This document shows positions 44,273 to 53,440 of a stretch of 64,000 bases of DNA, piece after piece (within the stretch, counting starts at the first letter, position 1; each line of letters starts with the position of its first letter). Below the pieces are notes generated by a model. It did no database searches. It was not told the DNA's origin and saw only the letters and a program-made list of their open reading frames with translations. Source of the stretch: CAHJWH01 sp965198905 (GTDB taxonomy: Bacteria; Pseudomonadota; Alphaproteobacteria; Caulobacterales; Caulobacteraceae); NCBI GenBank assembly GCA_965198905.1, contig OZ240678.1, positions 186,001 to 250,000 of the forward strand, written 5' to 3'. The position numbers were made by a program, and so were the translations under genes.

Positions 44273-45151
44273 ATGGCCGACCACGCCGTTCACCACGACT
44301 ACCACCTGGTCAAGCCGAGCCCGTGGCCCCTGGTCGGCTCCATTTCCGGCGCCGTCACCGCCATCGGCCTGGTCATGCTGCTGAAGGGCATATTCGGCGT
44401 GCCCAAGGGGACGCCCTGGGTGCTGTGCATGGGCATGGCGGGCCTGCTGTTCACCATGGGCGCTTGGTGGGCGGACGTGGTGAAGGAGGCCAACGAGGGC
44501 GATCACACCCCCGTCGTCTCCATCGGCCTTCGCTACGGCATGATCCTGTTCATCGCCTCGGAAATCATGTTCTTCGTGGCGTGGTTCTGGATCTTCTTCG
44601 AGATGGCGCTGTTCCACCACGTGCGCACCTTCTCGCCGATCGACGAGGTCCGCGCCGCCTGGGCGAGTTGGCCGCCCAAGGGCGTCGACACCATCGACCC
44701 CTGGCACTTCCCGCTCATCAACACCCTGACCTTGCTGCTGTCCGGCACCACCATCACCTGGGCGCACCACGCGCTGCAGCACGGGGACCGCAAGAACGCC
44801 CGCAACGGGCTGATCCTGACCATCATCCTGGGGGCCATGTTCTCCTGCATCCAGGCCTACGAGTACCGCGAGATCATCGTGGAGAAGCTGTTCTTCAACG
44901 GCCAATCCTCCAACGCCGGTCTCTACGGCTCCAGCTTCTTCATGGCGACGGGCTTCCACGGCTTCCACGTCATGGTGGGGACGATCTTCCTGCTGGTCTG
45001 CCTGATCCGGCTGCTGAACGGCGCCTTCACGCCGCGCCAGCACTTCGGCTTCGAGGCGGCGGCCTGGTACTGGCACTTCGTGGACGTGGTGTGGCTGTTC
45101 CTGTTCGCCTTCATCTACGTGGTGTTCCAGGGTCACGCCGCGGCCGCCTGA
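44273..45151 (+). CDS. ctaE: Cytochrome c oxidase subunit III
   Basis: 292 residues with seven membrane helices. Typical parts are HDYHLVKPSPWPLVGSI, RYGMILFIASEIMFFVAWFW, LFHHVRTFSP, NTLTLLLSGTTITWAHHAL, ATGFHGFHVMVGTIFLLVCL and the end AAWYWHFVDVVWLFLFAFIY. It stabilises the oxidase and the proton-uptake path. Its TGA overlaps the ATG of the DUF983 gene. The 149-base gap upstream suggests an own promoter in addition to read-through. Confidence 0.96.
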   Translation: MADHAVHHDYHLVKPSPWPLVGSISGAVTAIGLVMLLKGIFGVPKGTPWVLCMGMAGLLFTMGAWWADVVKEANEGDHTPVVSIGLRYGMILFIASEIMFFVAWFWIFFEMALFHHVRTFSPIDEVRAAWASWPPKGVDTIDPWHFPLINTLTLLLSGTTITWAHHALQHGDRKNARNGLILTIILGAMFSCIQAYEYREIIVEKLFFNGQSSNAGLYGSSFFMATGFHGFHVMVGTIFLLVCLIRLLNGAFTPRQHFGFEAAAWYWHFVDVVWLFLFAFIYVVFQGHAAAA

Positions 45152-45528
45152 TGAGCGAAACCGGCGGCGCGGGCGTCAACCCCTTCATCGCCGGGCTGCT
45201 TTGCCGCTGTCCGAACTGCGGGAAAGGGCCTCTGTTCGCGGGCTTCCTGACGGTGGCGCGGGGCTGTCCCGCCTGCGGCCAGGATTTCTCGCGGCTGGAG
45301 AGCGGCGATGGACCGGCGGTGTTCATCATCCTGATCGTCGGGTTCGTCTGCTGCTTCGGCGCACTGTTCACCGACCTGTCCATGCATCCGCCGATCTGGG
45401 TGACGCTGCTGGTCTGGATGCCCATAGCCGGCGTGACGTCGGTCGCCATGATCCGCCCGCTGAAGGGCGTCATGGTGGCGCTCCAGTTCCACAATAAAGC
45501 CTCCGAAGCCCGTCGTGACGGGCTCTGA
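45151..45528 (+). CDS. DUF983 membrane protein with zinc-ribbon
   Basis: 125 residues. A CRCPNCGKGPLF and a GCPACGQDF motif form a four-cysteine zinc-ribbon-like knuckle, followed by two membrane helices (VFIILIVGFVCCFGALF and IWVTLLVWMPIAGV). DUF983 genes sit between ctaE and surf1 in most alphaproteobacteria and are thought to help oxidase maturation, but the reaction is unknown. ATG shares one base with the ctaE stop; its end overlaps the surf1 GTG by 14 bases. Confidence 0.88.
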   Translation: MSETGGAGVNPFIAGLLCRCPNCGKGPLFAGFLTVARGCPACGQDFSRLESGDGPAVFIILIVGFVCCFGALFTDLSMHPPIWVTLLVWMPIAGVTSVAMIRPLKGVMVALQFHNKASEARRDGL

Positions 45529-46273
45529 CGCCAGCTTGGCCGGCCCGCGGTCCGAGGTCCGCTTCAAGCTCTTTCCCCTGGTCGCCGTGTGCGTCGGGGT
45601 GGCGATCCTGCTCGCCCTCGGGAGTTGGCAGGTTCAGCGGCTGGCCTGGAAGACGGCGCTGCTGGCCCGGATCGCCGCGCTCCAGTCCGCGCCGCCCGAG
45701 CCGCTGGACGTGGTGCTGAACCGGCTCGGCCGACCGGGCCAGCCGCCGCTGGGCCAGGTCGACTTCGTGCGGGTGCAGACGTCCTGTCCCACCTTGCAGC
45801 AGACCCCGACCTTGCGCCTCTATTCGATCCTGGACGGCGTGCTGGGCGATCGGCTGATCACCGCCTGCCCACTCGCGGCGGGCCCTTACCGCTCGCTGCT
45901 GGTGGACAGGGGCTTCGTCGATCGGGACGGGATCGGCGCGGTTCGGCCAGGCCCGGCGCTCCAGGGCGACATCGTCGGCGTCCTGCGTCGCCCCGATGCG
46001 CCCAACTGGCTGAGCCTGCCCAACACCGCGGCGCAGAACGACTGGCACACCCGCGACATCAAGGCGATGGCGGCGGCTCTCCACACCCCCGCCCCCGCGC
46101 CGGTCATGCTGATGCTTGAGCGGCCCGCCGCCCCTTCCCCCGGGCCCCGGCCCGCCGCCATCCCCACCGACATTCCCAACAACCACCTCGGCTACGCCCT
46201 GACGTGGTTCGGCCTGGCGATCGGGCTCGCGGCGGTCTACCTCGCCAGTCTTCGCCGTCCGCGCAGGTCCTGA
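45515..46273 (+). CDS. SURF1 family cytochrome oxidase assembly protein
   Basis: 252 residues with the SURF1 layout: a membrane helix near each end (LFPLVAVCVGVAILLALGSW with the usual LGSWQVQRLAWK after it, and NHLGYALTWFGLAIGLAAVY), separated by a periplasmic domain with SLLVDRGFVDRD. Members help insert heme a into subunit I. The periplasmic domain contains two cysteines (VQTSCPTL and LITACPLA) flanking a strand, which could form a disulfide; they are not general for the family. GTG start at 45515. Confidence 0.88.
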   Translation: MTGSDASLAGPRSEVRFKLFPLVAVCVGVAILLALGSWQVQRLAWKTALLARIAALQSAPPEPLDVVLNRLGRPGQPPLGQVDFVRVQTSCPTLQQTPTLRLYSILDGVLGDRLITACPLAAGPYRSLLVDRGFVDRDGIGAVRPGPALQGDIVGVLRRPDAPNWLSLPNTAAQNDWHTRDIKAMAAALHTPAPAPVMLMLERPAAPSPGPRPAAIPTDIPNNHLGYALTWFGLAIGLAAVYLASLRRPRRS

Positions 46274-46281
46274 GCCGCCCC

Positions 46282-47700
46282 ATGCGCTACATCTCCACCC
46301 GCGGCCGAGCCGCGCCCGCGAGTTTCGCCGACGTTCTGCTCGCAGGTCTCGCGCCGGACGGTGGCCTGTACGTGCCGGAAGAGTGGCCGGCCTTCAGCGC
46401 GCCGCAGATCGCCGCCTTCGCCGGCCGGCCCTATGCCGAGGTGGCTGCAGAGGTGATCGCGCGCTTTGCTGGCGACGCCTTTTCCTACGATCAGCTGCGC
46501 GCCATCGCCGAGGACGCCTACGCCACCTTCGCCCATCCCGCCGTCACGCCGCTGAAGCAGCTCGATGACGGCCTTTTTCTGCTGGAGCTGTTCCACGGCC
46601 CGACCCTGGCCTTCAAGGACGTGGCCATGCAGCTGCTGTCGCGGCTGTACGACGCCGCCCTGGCCGGCTCCGGCCGCAAGCTGACCATCGTCTGCGCCAC
46701 GTCCGGCGATACGGGCGGGGCGGCGGTGGAGGCGTTTCGCGGCGCACAACATGCCCGGATCGTGGTGCTGTTCCCCCATGAGCGGATCAGCGAGGTGCAG
46801 CGCCGCTTCATGACCACCACCCACGACGACAACGTGCGCGTGGCCGCGGTCGACGGGACCTTCGACGACTGCCAGCGCCTGGTGAAGGCGATGTTCGGGG
46901 ACGACCGCTTCAGGGCCGATGTCGACCTTTCCGGCGTCAACTCGATCAACTGGGCCCGGATCGCGGCCCAGTCGGTCTACTACTTCACCAGCGCCGTCGC
47001 GCTCGGCGCCCCGCATCGCCCGGTGTCCTTCGTCACCCCCACGGGCAATTTCGGCGACGCCTTCGCGGGCTACGCCGCCCGGCGGATGGGGCTGGACGTG
47101 GCGCAGATCACGCTGGCGACCAACGGCAACGACATCCTGGCCCGCGCCCTGGCCACCGGCCGCTACGAGGTCGGAGAGGTGATGGCGACCCAGAGCCCGG
47201 CCATGGACATTCAGGTCGCCTCCAACTTCGAGCGCCTCTACTACGAGGCCTCCCGCCGCGATGCGGTGGAGACCGCACGCGCCTTCGAGGCCCTGGCCGC
47301 CGAGGGCGCCATAGACCTGGCGCCCCAGACCCTGGCCTACATGCGCGACGGCTTTCGGGGTCAGGCGGTCGGCGAGGACGAGACCGCACGCACCATCTTG
47401 GCCACGCTCAACGAGACGGGCGAGCTGGTGGACCCCCACACCGCGGTCGGCATCGCCGGCGCCGGGCGCAGCCAGCCGGGGGCCACGCCGTGCGTGGTCC
47501 TGGCCACGGCGCACCCGGCCAAGTTCCCCGAGGCGGTCCGCGCCGCCACAGGCGCCGATCCGGCGCTGCACGCACGGGCGAAGGGACTGTTCGACCGGCC
47601 GGAGCGCATCGACCGTCTGCCTGCGGACGACGAAGCTCTGAAAGCCTATATACGTCGCTTCGCGGCGCCTCACGGCCGACTAGAGGACATCCCCCTTTGA
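46282..47700 (+). CDS. thrC: Threonine synthase
   Basis: PLP enzyme that converts O-phospho-L-homoserine to L-threonine. It has 472 residues, the length of the long (proteobacterial/fungal-type) form. The N-terminal MRYISTRGRAAPASFADVLL, the PLP-lysine block ELFHGPTLAFKDVAMQ, CATSGDTGGAAVEAF, GVNSINWARIAAQSVYYF and PTGNFGDAFAG (phosphate loop) are clear. It starts 8 bases after surf1; its TGA overlaps a TTG start of the protease gene. Confidence 0.96.
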   Translation: MRYISTRGRAAPASFADVLLAGLAPDGGLYVPEEWPAFSAPQIAAFAGRPYAEVAAEVIARFAGDAFSYDQLRAIAEDAYATFAHPAVTPLKQLDDGLFLLELFHGPTLAFKDVAMQLLSRLYDAALAGSGRKLTIVCATSGDTGGAAVEAFRGAQHARIVVLFPHERISEVQRRFMTTTHDDNVRVAAVDGTFDDCQRLVKAMFGDDRFRADVDLSGVNSINWARIAAQSVYYFTSAVALGAPHRPVSFVTPTGNFGDAFAGYAARRMGLDVAQITLATNGNDILARALATGRYEVGEVMATQSPAMDIQVASNFERLYYEASRRDAVETARAFEALAAEGAIDLAPQTLAYMRDGFRGQAVGEDETARTILATLNETGELVDPHTAVGIAGAGRSQPGATPCVVLATAHPAKFPEAVRAATGADPALHARAKGLFDRPERIDRLPADDEALKAYIRRFAAPHGRLEDIPL

Positions 47701-48962
47701 GCCCACGCCTGCACCGCCTGTCCAACGGCGTCCGCATCGTCGCCGACCCCATGGACGGGCTTCAGAGCGCGGCGCTGTCGGTAGTCATCCGGGGCGGAAC
47801 CCGCTGGGAGGACGAGGCGCGCAACGGCTGGTCCCACCTGCTGGAGCACATGGTGTTCAAGGGCGCGGGCGGGCGTTCCGCGCGCGAGATCGTGGAGGCG
47901 ATCGAGTCGGACGGCGGGCAGATCAACGCCGCCACCGGTTATGAGCGCACCAGCTTCCAGGTCCGCTGCCTGGCGGGCGGCCTGCCCCTGGCCATGTCGG
48001 TGCTGGCCGACCTCGTGCGGCGTCCGAGCCTGACGGAAGCCGACCTGGAGCAGGAGAAGTCCGTCATCGGGCAGGAGATCGCCGAGGCGGCCGATGCGCC
48101 GGACGACAAGGTGTTCGACCTGGCCCAGGCCCACGCCTTCCCCGGCCAGGCCCTGGGTCGGCCGATCCTGGGGGCCGTAGAGAGCATAGGGCGGGCGACA
48201 CCGGACGCGCTCGCCGCCTATCACCGGGCGCTTTACGCTCCGGAGCGGATCGTGGTCTCGGCCGCCGGCGCCCTCGATCCCGAGGAGCTACTACATATGG
48301 CGGAGGCGGCGTTCGGCGACGCCTTGCCGGGCCCCGGCGGTCTTTCGCCCACGCCCGCCCGCTTTGTCGGGGGCGCAGAGGCCGAGGTGCGCAAGCTGGA
48401 GCAGGCGCATCTGGTGCTGTTGCTGGAAGGCGTCGGCGCCAGCGATCCGGACTATTTCGCGCTGCGCCTCTTCGCCGAAGCGCTGGGCGGCGGCATGTCT
48501 TCGCGCCTGTTTCAGATCGTGCGCGAGCAGATGGGCCTCGCTTACGCCATCGACGCCTATTGCGAGAGCTACGAGGACGCGGGCGTGTTCGGCGTCTATG
48601 CCGGGGCCGCTGCGGGCGACGCCGCCCGCGCCACCCGGGTCGCCGCAGAGCAGATCGCCGCTCTGGCCGACGCCCCGAGCGCCGCCGAGCTAGCCCGGGC
48701 CAAGGCGCAGTTGAAGGCGCACCTGTTCATGGGACGCGAATCGCCCCTCGCCCGCGCCGAGCAGGCCGCCGCCCACATGCACCTGTTCGACCGCCTGATC
48801 CCGCCCGAGGAGATCCGAGACCAGATCGACGCCGTGAGGCTGGAAGACCTTCGCCGCGCAGGCGCCCGGCTGCTGAGCACAGGAAGGTCCGCCATGGCCG
48901 TGCTCGGACCCAAGCGGGCCGGCGCCGCCTTGGACGTCTTCGCGCAGGCCAAGGCCGCCTGA
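47697..48962 (+). CDS. M16 family zinc protease (processing-peptidase-like)
   Basis: 421 residues. The inverted zinc motif HLLEH in WSHLLEHMVFKG, followed about 75 residues later by the conserved EKSVIGQEIAEA glutamate, marks an active M16B protease of the bacterial mitochondrial-processing-peptidase-like type. The C-terminal half has GGGMSSRLFQIVREQMGLAY with the conserved R/Y pair. It starts at TTG 47697, overlapping the thrC stop by 4 bases; thrC-M16 pairing is common in alphaproteobacteria. Substrate unknown. Confidence 0.92.
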   Translation: MSPRLHRLSNGVRIVADPMDGLQSAALSVVIRGGTRWEDEARNGWSHLLEHMVFKGAGGRSAREIVEAIESDGGQINAATGYERTSFQVRCLAGGLPLAMSVLADLVRRPSLTEADLEQEKSVIGQEIAEAADAPDDKVFDLAQAHAFPGQALGRPILGAVESIGRATPDALAAYHRALYAPERIVVSAAGALDPEELLHMAEAAFGDALPGPGGLSPTPARFVGGAEAEVRKLEQAHLVLLLEGVGASDPDYFALRLFAEALGGGMSSRLFQIVREQMGLAYAIDAYCESYEDAGVFGVYAGAAAGDAARATRVAAEQIAALADAPSAAELARAKAQLKAHLFMGRESPLARAEQAAAHMHLFDRLIPPEEIRDQIDAVRLEDLRRAGARLLSTGRSAMAVLGPKRAGAALDVFAQAKAA

Positions 48963-49024
48963 GCGGGGCGGTCGCCGAGCCTTTGGGAGCGGATGACGTG
49001 GCCTACATCGTCTTCGCAAGAACT

Positions 49025-49110
49025 CGGTCTCATCCTGAGCCTGTCGAAGGACGAGGCCGCGGCGCGCCCGGTGGATGCCTCGTCCTTCGACAGGCTCAGG
49101 ATGAGGCGAC
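49025..49110 (+). repeat. Interspersed palindromic repeat R2, copy 3 (perfect 27-bp arms)
   Basis: Bases 49031-49057 are an exact reverse complement of 49077-49103 (27 of 27); the arms contain CATCCTGAGCCTGTCG and its mirror CGACAGGCTCAGGATG. The 19-base spacer includes GCGCGCCCGGTGG. It lies between the convergent protease and giant glycosyltransferase genes, where such a hairpin could stop transcription from both sides. Related copies are at 4906 and 26120. The gap 48963-49141 contains nothing else. Confidence 0.85.
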
Positions 49111-49141
49111 TGCCGATGGCGCCGCCTAAAGCCATCGCCCC

Positions 49142-52100
49142 TCAGCCGTCTCTGCCCCTCAGCCGATCCAGGCTCTCCTTCGCCTTTCCCCGCCGATCCG
49201 CGTCCGAGGCGAGGGCGACAGCAGCCTCCAGGTCGGCCCTGGCTCCCACGACATCGCCGAGTTTCGTCTGTAGCTGGCCACGGTTGAAGTGGACCCAATA
49301 GCGGTCAAAGCCCAGGCTCAGCGCATCGTCGTAGTGGCGCATAGCCACGGCGGAGTCGCGCTCAAGGATTTGCAGGCATTCGGCCGCGAGATAGTGCCCG
49401 TGAGCCCGCTGCATCTCGGGCGCTCCGCCCTCGATCAAGCCTTGGCCTAGTTTGAGCGTCTTCTCATACTCGCCCTGCTCGAACACCCGCCAGGCCCTGT
49501 CGACCCGGCGCTGGCGGCCGGGGTTCAGCGGCCCGGGCCCAGGGACAGCATTGACCGCCCGTTCGGAAACCTTGCTGAGGTCTTGCATCTTCAGCGCACC
49601 TCCGCAGGCTCGCAAGACGGCTTCGACCGCTTCGGGCGCCAGACCGCGGCTGCGGTCGAGCAACGGCGCCAGGACCTCGACCCGACCCGCAGGGTCACGG
49701 GCCAGGGCGGCGGCGGCCAGCCGGTCGTTCACATCGTCCAGGCCGAGCGCCGCGGCGGCTTCCGCCCGGCGGCGCAGAGCCCAGTAGGGGTCAAAACCCG
49801 CAGCCCGGCTTTGATCGTACGACTCGATCGCCGGAGCGAAGGCCCTGGACCGCATCAGCGCCTCGCCCCTCACATACCAGATGCGGCCGTCCTGCAGCCC
49901 CGCGTCCAGAGCCCGTTTCGCGTAGCCGGCCAGGTCCCGATCGCCGATTTCGTAGAGCGCCCAAAGCCCGTTGCACACCGCCGCGATCGCCGCCGGCCGA
50001 TGCGAGTCGCCGGCCACATCGAGCGCGGCCAGGGCCGTGTCGACCGCCGCGCGCGGCTCGCGCAGCGCCTGATGCAGCTCGGCCGCGTGGGTGCGACACC
50101 AGCCGGCGTCAAAGCCGGCCCGCTCCGCCCGCCTGAACAGGTCGAGCGCTTCTCCAGGAGACTGGGCTTCGATCTGGCGAAGCTCCGCCGCCAGATACAG
50201 CACGCCAGGCGCGTCCGGCGCCCGCGCGAGGATGGCGTCGGCGAGGTCTTTGGCGCGGACGAGCTCTCCCGCCTCGAACCGGCGCCACGCCAGCTCCGTC
50301 ATCGCGTCCATGGCCGTGCGGCGGCGATCCGGGTCGAGTCCCGCCGCCGTCAGCGCCTGCTCCAGCGGGAATAGCCGCTCGAACTCGCCCACGCCACGCG
50401 TCTTCAGCGCTCCGGCGATGATCATCCAGCACCAGAAGGGATCGAATCCCTTGGCCATGGCGAGTCGGGCCTGCGCTTCGATGACGCGGTCGCCGCCGTC
50501 CGGCCGCGCGTTCAGGACCGCCGCCCAGAGATAGTGGTAATCCGGCGTGGCCGCGGCGAGCGTCGGCCAGCCCCCCACGATCTCCCGCGCCAGGGCCAGG
50601 GCCCAGCCCGGATCACCGCCGTGGTAGGCCGACCAGGCGTCTGCACGCAGAGCGCCCTCGCCTCCTACCGCAAGCCTGCGCGAGACGCTCAGCCGCGCCG
50701 CCTCGGCCAGGGCGGTCGCCGCCTGGACGGGCTCGGAGCGCTTGAGCAGGATGTCGGCGCGCGCGCGAAGCACCTGGATCGGTTCGGCGCCTTGTCTAAG
50801 CGCGTCCTGAAGCGCGATCAGCGCCGTCTCGCTGTCAGCCCCTGCGAGGCGACGGGCGGCGAGGATCAGAGCGGCGCCGTCCTGCGGGGCGTACGCCAGC
50901 ACCCCGGCCACACACGTGTCCGCCGTATCTTCAAGCCCCAGGCGTTCGGCCGCCTGGGCTGCGTCCAGCAGCAGCGCACGACGTCTCGCATCGCCAGAGT
51001 CAGGACGGATCACCGGCGTTTCGGAACGCTCGTCGGCCTCGAGATAAATCCTTGCGGTCTGATGGTAGTGCATCGCCCCGCCCAGCGCCTGCGCGGCGGT
51101 CCGAAGCGTCGCCAGCCGCTCAGGGCGGCTGAGCAGGTCGGCGATCAGGTCGGGCCACGCCTCGAGATCGTCCTCGAAGAGGGCGGCGCTCGCGGCCTCC
51201 ACGCCGCGCAGGCCGATCGCGGTGCCAAGGATCGCGGCGCCGGCGGCGAGCGCCTCGAAGCTCTTCAGCGACACGCCGGTGCCCAGCGTCAGCGGCGCGA
51301 GCACGAGCGCGCACTGGCGGCGAAGCAGATGCGCGGTCAAGGCGTCCACGAACCCGAGGGCGGTGAAATTGTCGGCCGCCTCGGCCGGCCAGCACCCGCC
51401 GACGACCACGAAGCGGGCCGCCAGATCGCCATGCCTCTGCTCGAAGCGAGCGGCGATGCGCCTCAACGCCTCCGCCGCCACGACATTGGGCCGGAACTTG
51501 CTGCCCATGAACAGCAGGATGGGCCGGCGATCCTCCAGCGGCCAACCGCACATGGCGTTGAGGAGCCCGCGCGCGTCTCCGGGCACGTCGGTGCGCAGCA
51601 GCTCCACGTCCAACCCGGTTGGGGAGTATTCGGCGGGAACGCCGTGGGCCGCGAAGACCCTGGCGTCCGCCCGGCTGATGGCCAGCCGCCGGTCCGCCGT
51701 CCGCAGCGCCCGCGTCTCCAGCCGATGCGCCAGGGCGCGGACGAGCGAGGAACTGCGCACCTGATCGGCGATGACGTCGTGGGCGGTCAAGGTGAACCGC
51801 TTGCCCCGATGCAGGCACGCCTTGTGGACCTCGGTGGCCCAGAAGGGATATTCCAGCAGCACGACGTCGGCCCAGTCGATGATCTCATCCAGACGACGCT
51901 GAAACTCCGCGTCCCGCCCGGCGGCGAGATAGAGCAGGAGGTAGATATCCTCGCCGTCGCGCACGCCCAGCAGCTTCAGCGCCTTGGCCGCCCGCTTGTA
52001 CCAGCCCTGCGCCTGGGCCCGTTCGAGCAGCGGGTCCGCTTCATAGCTCACCCCATCGACCTCGACCGGGGCGCGGTTCGCATCCTGCAGGACGCGGACC

Positions 52101-53437
52101 TTCTCGTAGCGGGTGGCGAGGAGGTCGATGACCGGCTTGAGCCGGTTGGCCGCCCCGCTCGCGGGGACCGGCAGGGTGTCGCCCCAGGGAAACAGGATGG
52201 CGACGCGCCGTTCCGCCGGACGCGGAACGGACGGCGCGCCGTTCAGGAGCACCTCCACCAACCGCTCTGAATTGTGGAAGGCCAGCCATTTGGATCGGTC
52301 GGCCCGGGCCTTGGCCGACAGCTCCGCAAACCGATCGCGCGCCTCGACCAGGGCGCTCGCCAGCGCCGCAGGGTCGCGATCCTCCACGATCACGCCCGCC
52401 CCGGCATGGGCCAGCTCGTCCGACATCCACGTCCGGGCCGTGCAGATCACGGGCTTCCCCGCCGCCACCGCCTCCAGGAAGACCCCCGAGGTCCGCGCCT
52501 CATAGATGCTGCGCCAATATGGGGTGGCCACGATGTCGGCGGAGGCGAGCAGGTCGGCGTAGGCCCCGGTGGACAGCGCGCTTCGCACCAGGCGCACGTT
52601 GGCGGGGGGATCGGCGACGAAGCGCTCCACGGCCGGGGCGATCTCAAGATTGGGATCGTTGACCTGCAGCACCAGCTCCAGACCTGCGCCATCGCCGCGA
52701 AGCTCCAGGATGCGGGCGGCGTCGAACAGCTCAAGGATGCCCTTCTCGTCCCGGGCGTTGCCGAGGCTGACCACGCGCAGCGGCCCGGGCGCCCGGATGT
52801 CCGACCCATGCGCCTCAGACGTGTGGGGGATCGGGAAGGTCTCCACCGGCAGGCGGGTCAGCCGCTCGAGCTGGCCGGAAAGTCGCGCGCTGTCGCTGGC
52901 CAGCCGCACCCGCGCGCCCGCCGCCACGCTGCGCTCCAGCGAGCGGAACGCCGCTTCGCAGCCGGCGCCCCGGTAGAAGTGCGGCTGGTAGCGCAGCAGC
53001 ATCACCACCTGCGGCCCGTTCGGTCCCGCCCGCCCCTCGACGAACTTCGACCAGGCCTGGAGCTGGCCGTCGACGAGCATGTGGCCGAACACCATGCTGG
53101 TGGCGTCCAGGGAAAGGTCGGCCACCGCGTCGTCCAGCTCGGCCAGGAAGACGCGGTTAGCCTCCTGGATCGCCGCGTCGCTGCGCTGGCCCTCAGGAGT
53201 CCACCACATGCCGCGGCTGAAGGCGCGCCGGAACGGCAGGGCCGCCGCCACCACTTCGATGGCGTCGCGATGGCCGAGGCATACGGGCCGGAAGCCGTGG
53301 GCGACCGCGCCCCGGACACAGGCGCGGTCGTATTCGAAGTGGTGGCCGATCAGGTCCTTGAGGTTCTGGTCGACCAGGCAGAAGACAGGCTTGCCGGTCG
53401 TCTCTGGGAACGCATCAGAACGCGACGCCTCAGCCAC
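49142..53437 (-). CDS. Giant multi-domain glycosyltransferase: GT4-like, GT4, TPR-like tail
   Basis: 1431 residues. Module 1 (about 15-405) is GT-B-like, with the C-terminal half LRVVSLGNARDEKGILELFD, ADIVATPYWRSIYEARTSG and VFLEAVAAGKPVICT. Module 2 (about 410-830) starts AILFPWGDTLPVPASGAANR and has FMGSKFRPNVVAAEALRRIA, LAPLTLGTGVSLKSFEALAA. The remaining ~600 residues are helical repeats in TPR style, for example HYLAAECLQILERDSAVAMR and RYWVHFNRGQLQTKLGDVVG at the end. There is no signal or membrane helix, so it is cytoplasmic. GTG start 3 bases after the epimerase gene. It probably adds two sugars to an exopolysaccharide or glycoprotein; donors unknown. Confidence 0.85.
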   Translation of the reverse strand: MAEASRSDAFPETTGKPVFCLVDQNLKDLIGHHFEYDRACVRGAVAHGFRPVCLGHRDAIEVVAAALPFRRAFSRGMWWTPEGQRSDAAIQEANRVFLAELDDAVADLSLDATSMVFGHMLVDGQLQAWSKFVEGRAGPNGPQVVMLLRYQPHFYRGAGCEAAFRSLERSVAAGARVRLASDSARLSGQLERLTRLPVETFPIPHTSEAHGSDIRAPGPLRVVSLGNARDEKGILELFDAARILELRGDGAGLELVLQVNDPNLEIAPAVERFVADPPANVRLVRSALSTGAYADLLASADIVATPYWRSIYEARTSGVFLEAVAAGKPVICTARTWMSDELAHAGAGVIVEDRDPAALASALVEARDRFAELSAKARADRSKWLAFHNSERLVEVLLNGAPSVPRPAERRVAILFPWGDTLPVPASGAANRLKPVIDLLATRYEKVRVLQDANRAPVEVDGVSYEADPLLERAQAQGWYKRAAKALKLLGVRDGEDIYLLLYLAAGRDAEFQRRLDEIIDWADVVLLEYPFWATEVHKACLHRGKRFTLTAHDVIADQVRSSSLVRALAHRLETRALRTADRRLAISRADARVFAAHGVPAEYSPTGLDVELLRTDVPGDARGLLNAMCGWPLEDRRPILLFMGSKFRPNVVAAEALRRIAARFEQRHGDLAARFVVVGGCWPAEAADNFTALGFVDALTAHLLRRQCALVLAPLTLGTGVSLKSFEALAAGAAILGTAIGLRGVEAASAALFEDDLEAWPDLIADLLSRPERLATLRTAAQALGGAMHYHQTARIYLEADERSETPVIRPDSGDARRRALLLDAAQAAERLGLEDTADTCVAGVLAYAPQDGAALILAARRLAGADSETALIALQDALRQGAEPIQVLRARADILLKRSEPVQAATALAEAARLSVSRRLAVGGEGALRADAWSAYHGGDPGWALALAREIVGGWPTLAAATPDYHYLWAAVLNARPDGGDRVIEAQARLAMAKGFDPFWCWMIIAGALKTRGVGEFERLFPLEQALTAAGLDPDRRRTAMDAMTELAWRRFEAGELVRAKDLADAILARAPDAPGVLYLAAELRQIEAQSPGEALDLFRRAERAGFDAGWCRTHAAELHQALREPRAAVDTALAALDVAGDSHRPAAIAAVCNGLWALYEIGDRDLAGYAKRALDAGLQDGRIWYVRGEALMRSRAFAPAIESYDQSRAAGFDPYWALRRRAEAAAALGLDDVNDRLAAAALARDPAGRVEVLAPLLDRSRGLAPEAVEAVLRACGGALKMQDLSKVSERAVNAVPGPGPLNPGRQRRVDRAWRVFEQGEYEKTLKLGQGLIEGGAPEMQRAHGHYLAAECLQILERDSAVAMRHYDDALSLGFDRYWVHFNRGQLQTKLGDVVGARADLEAAVALASDADRRGKAKESLDRLRGRDG

Positions 53438-53440
53438 GGC

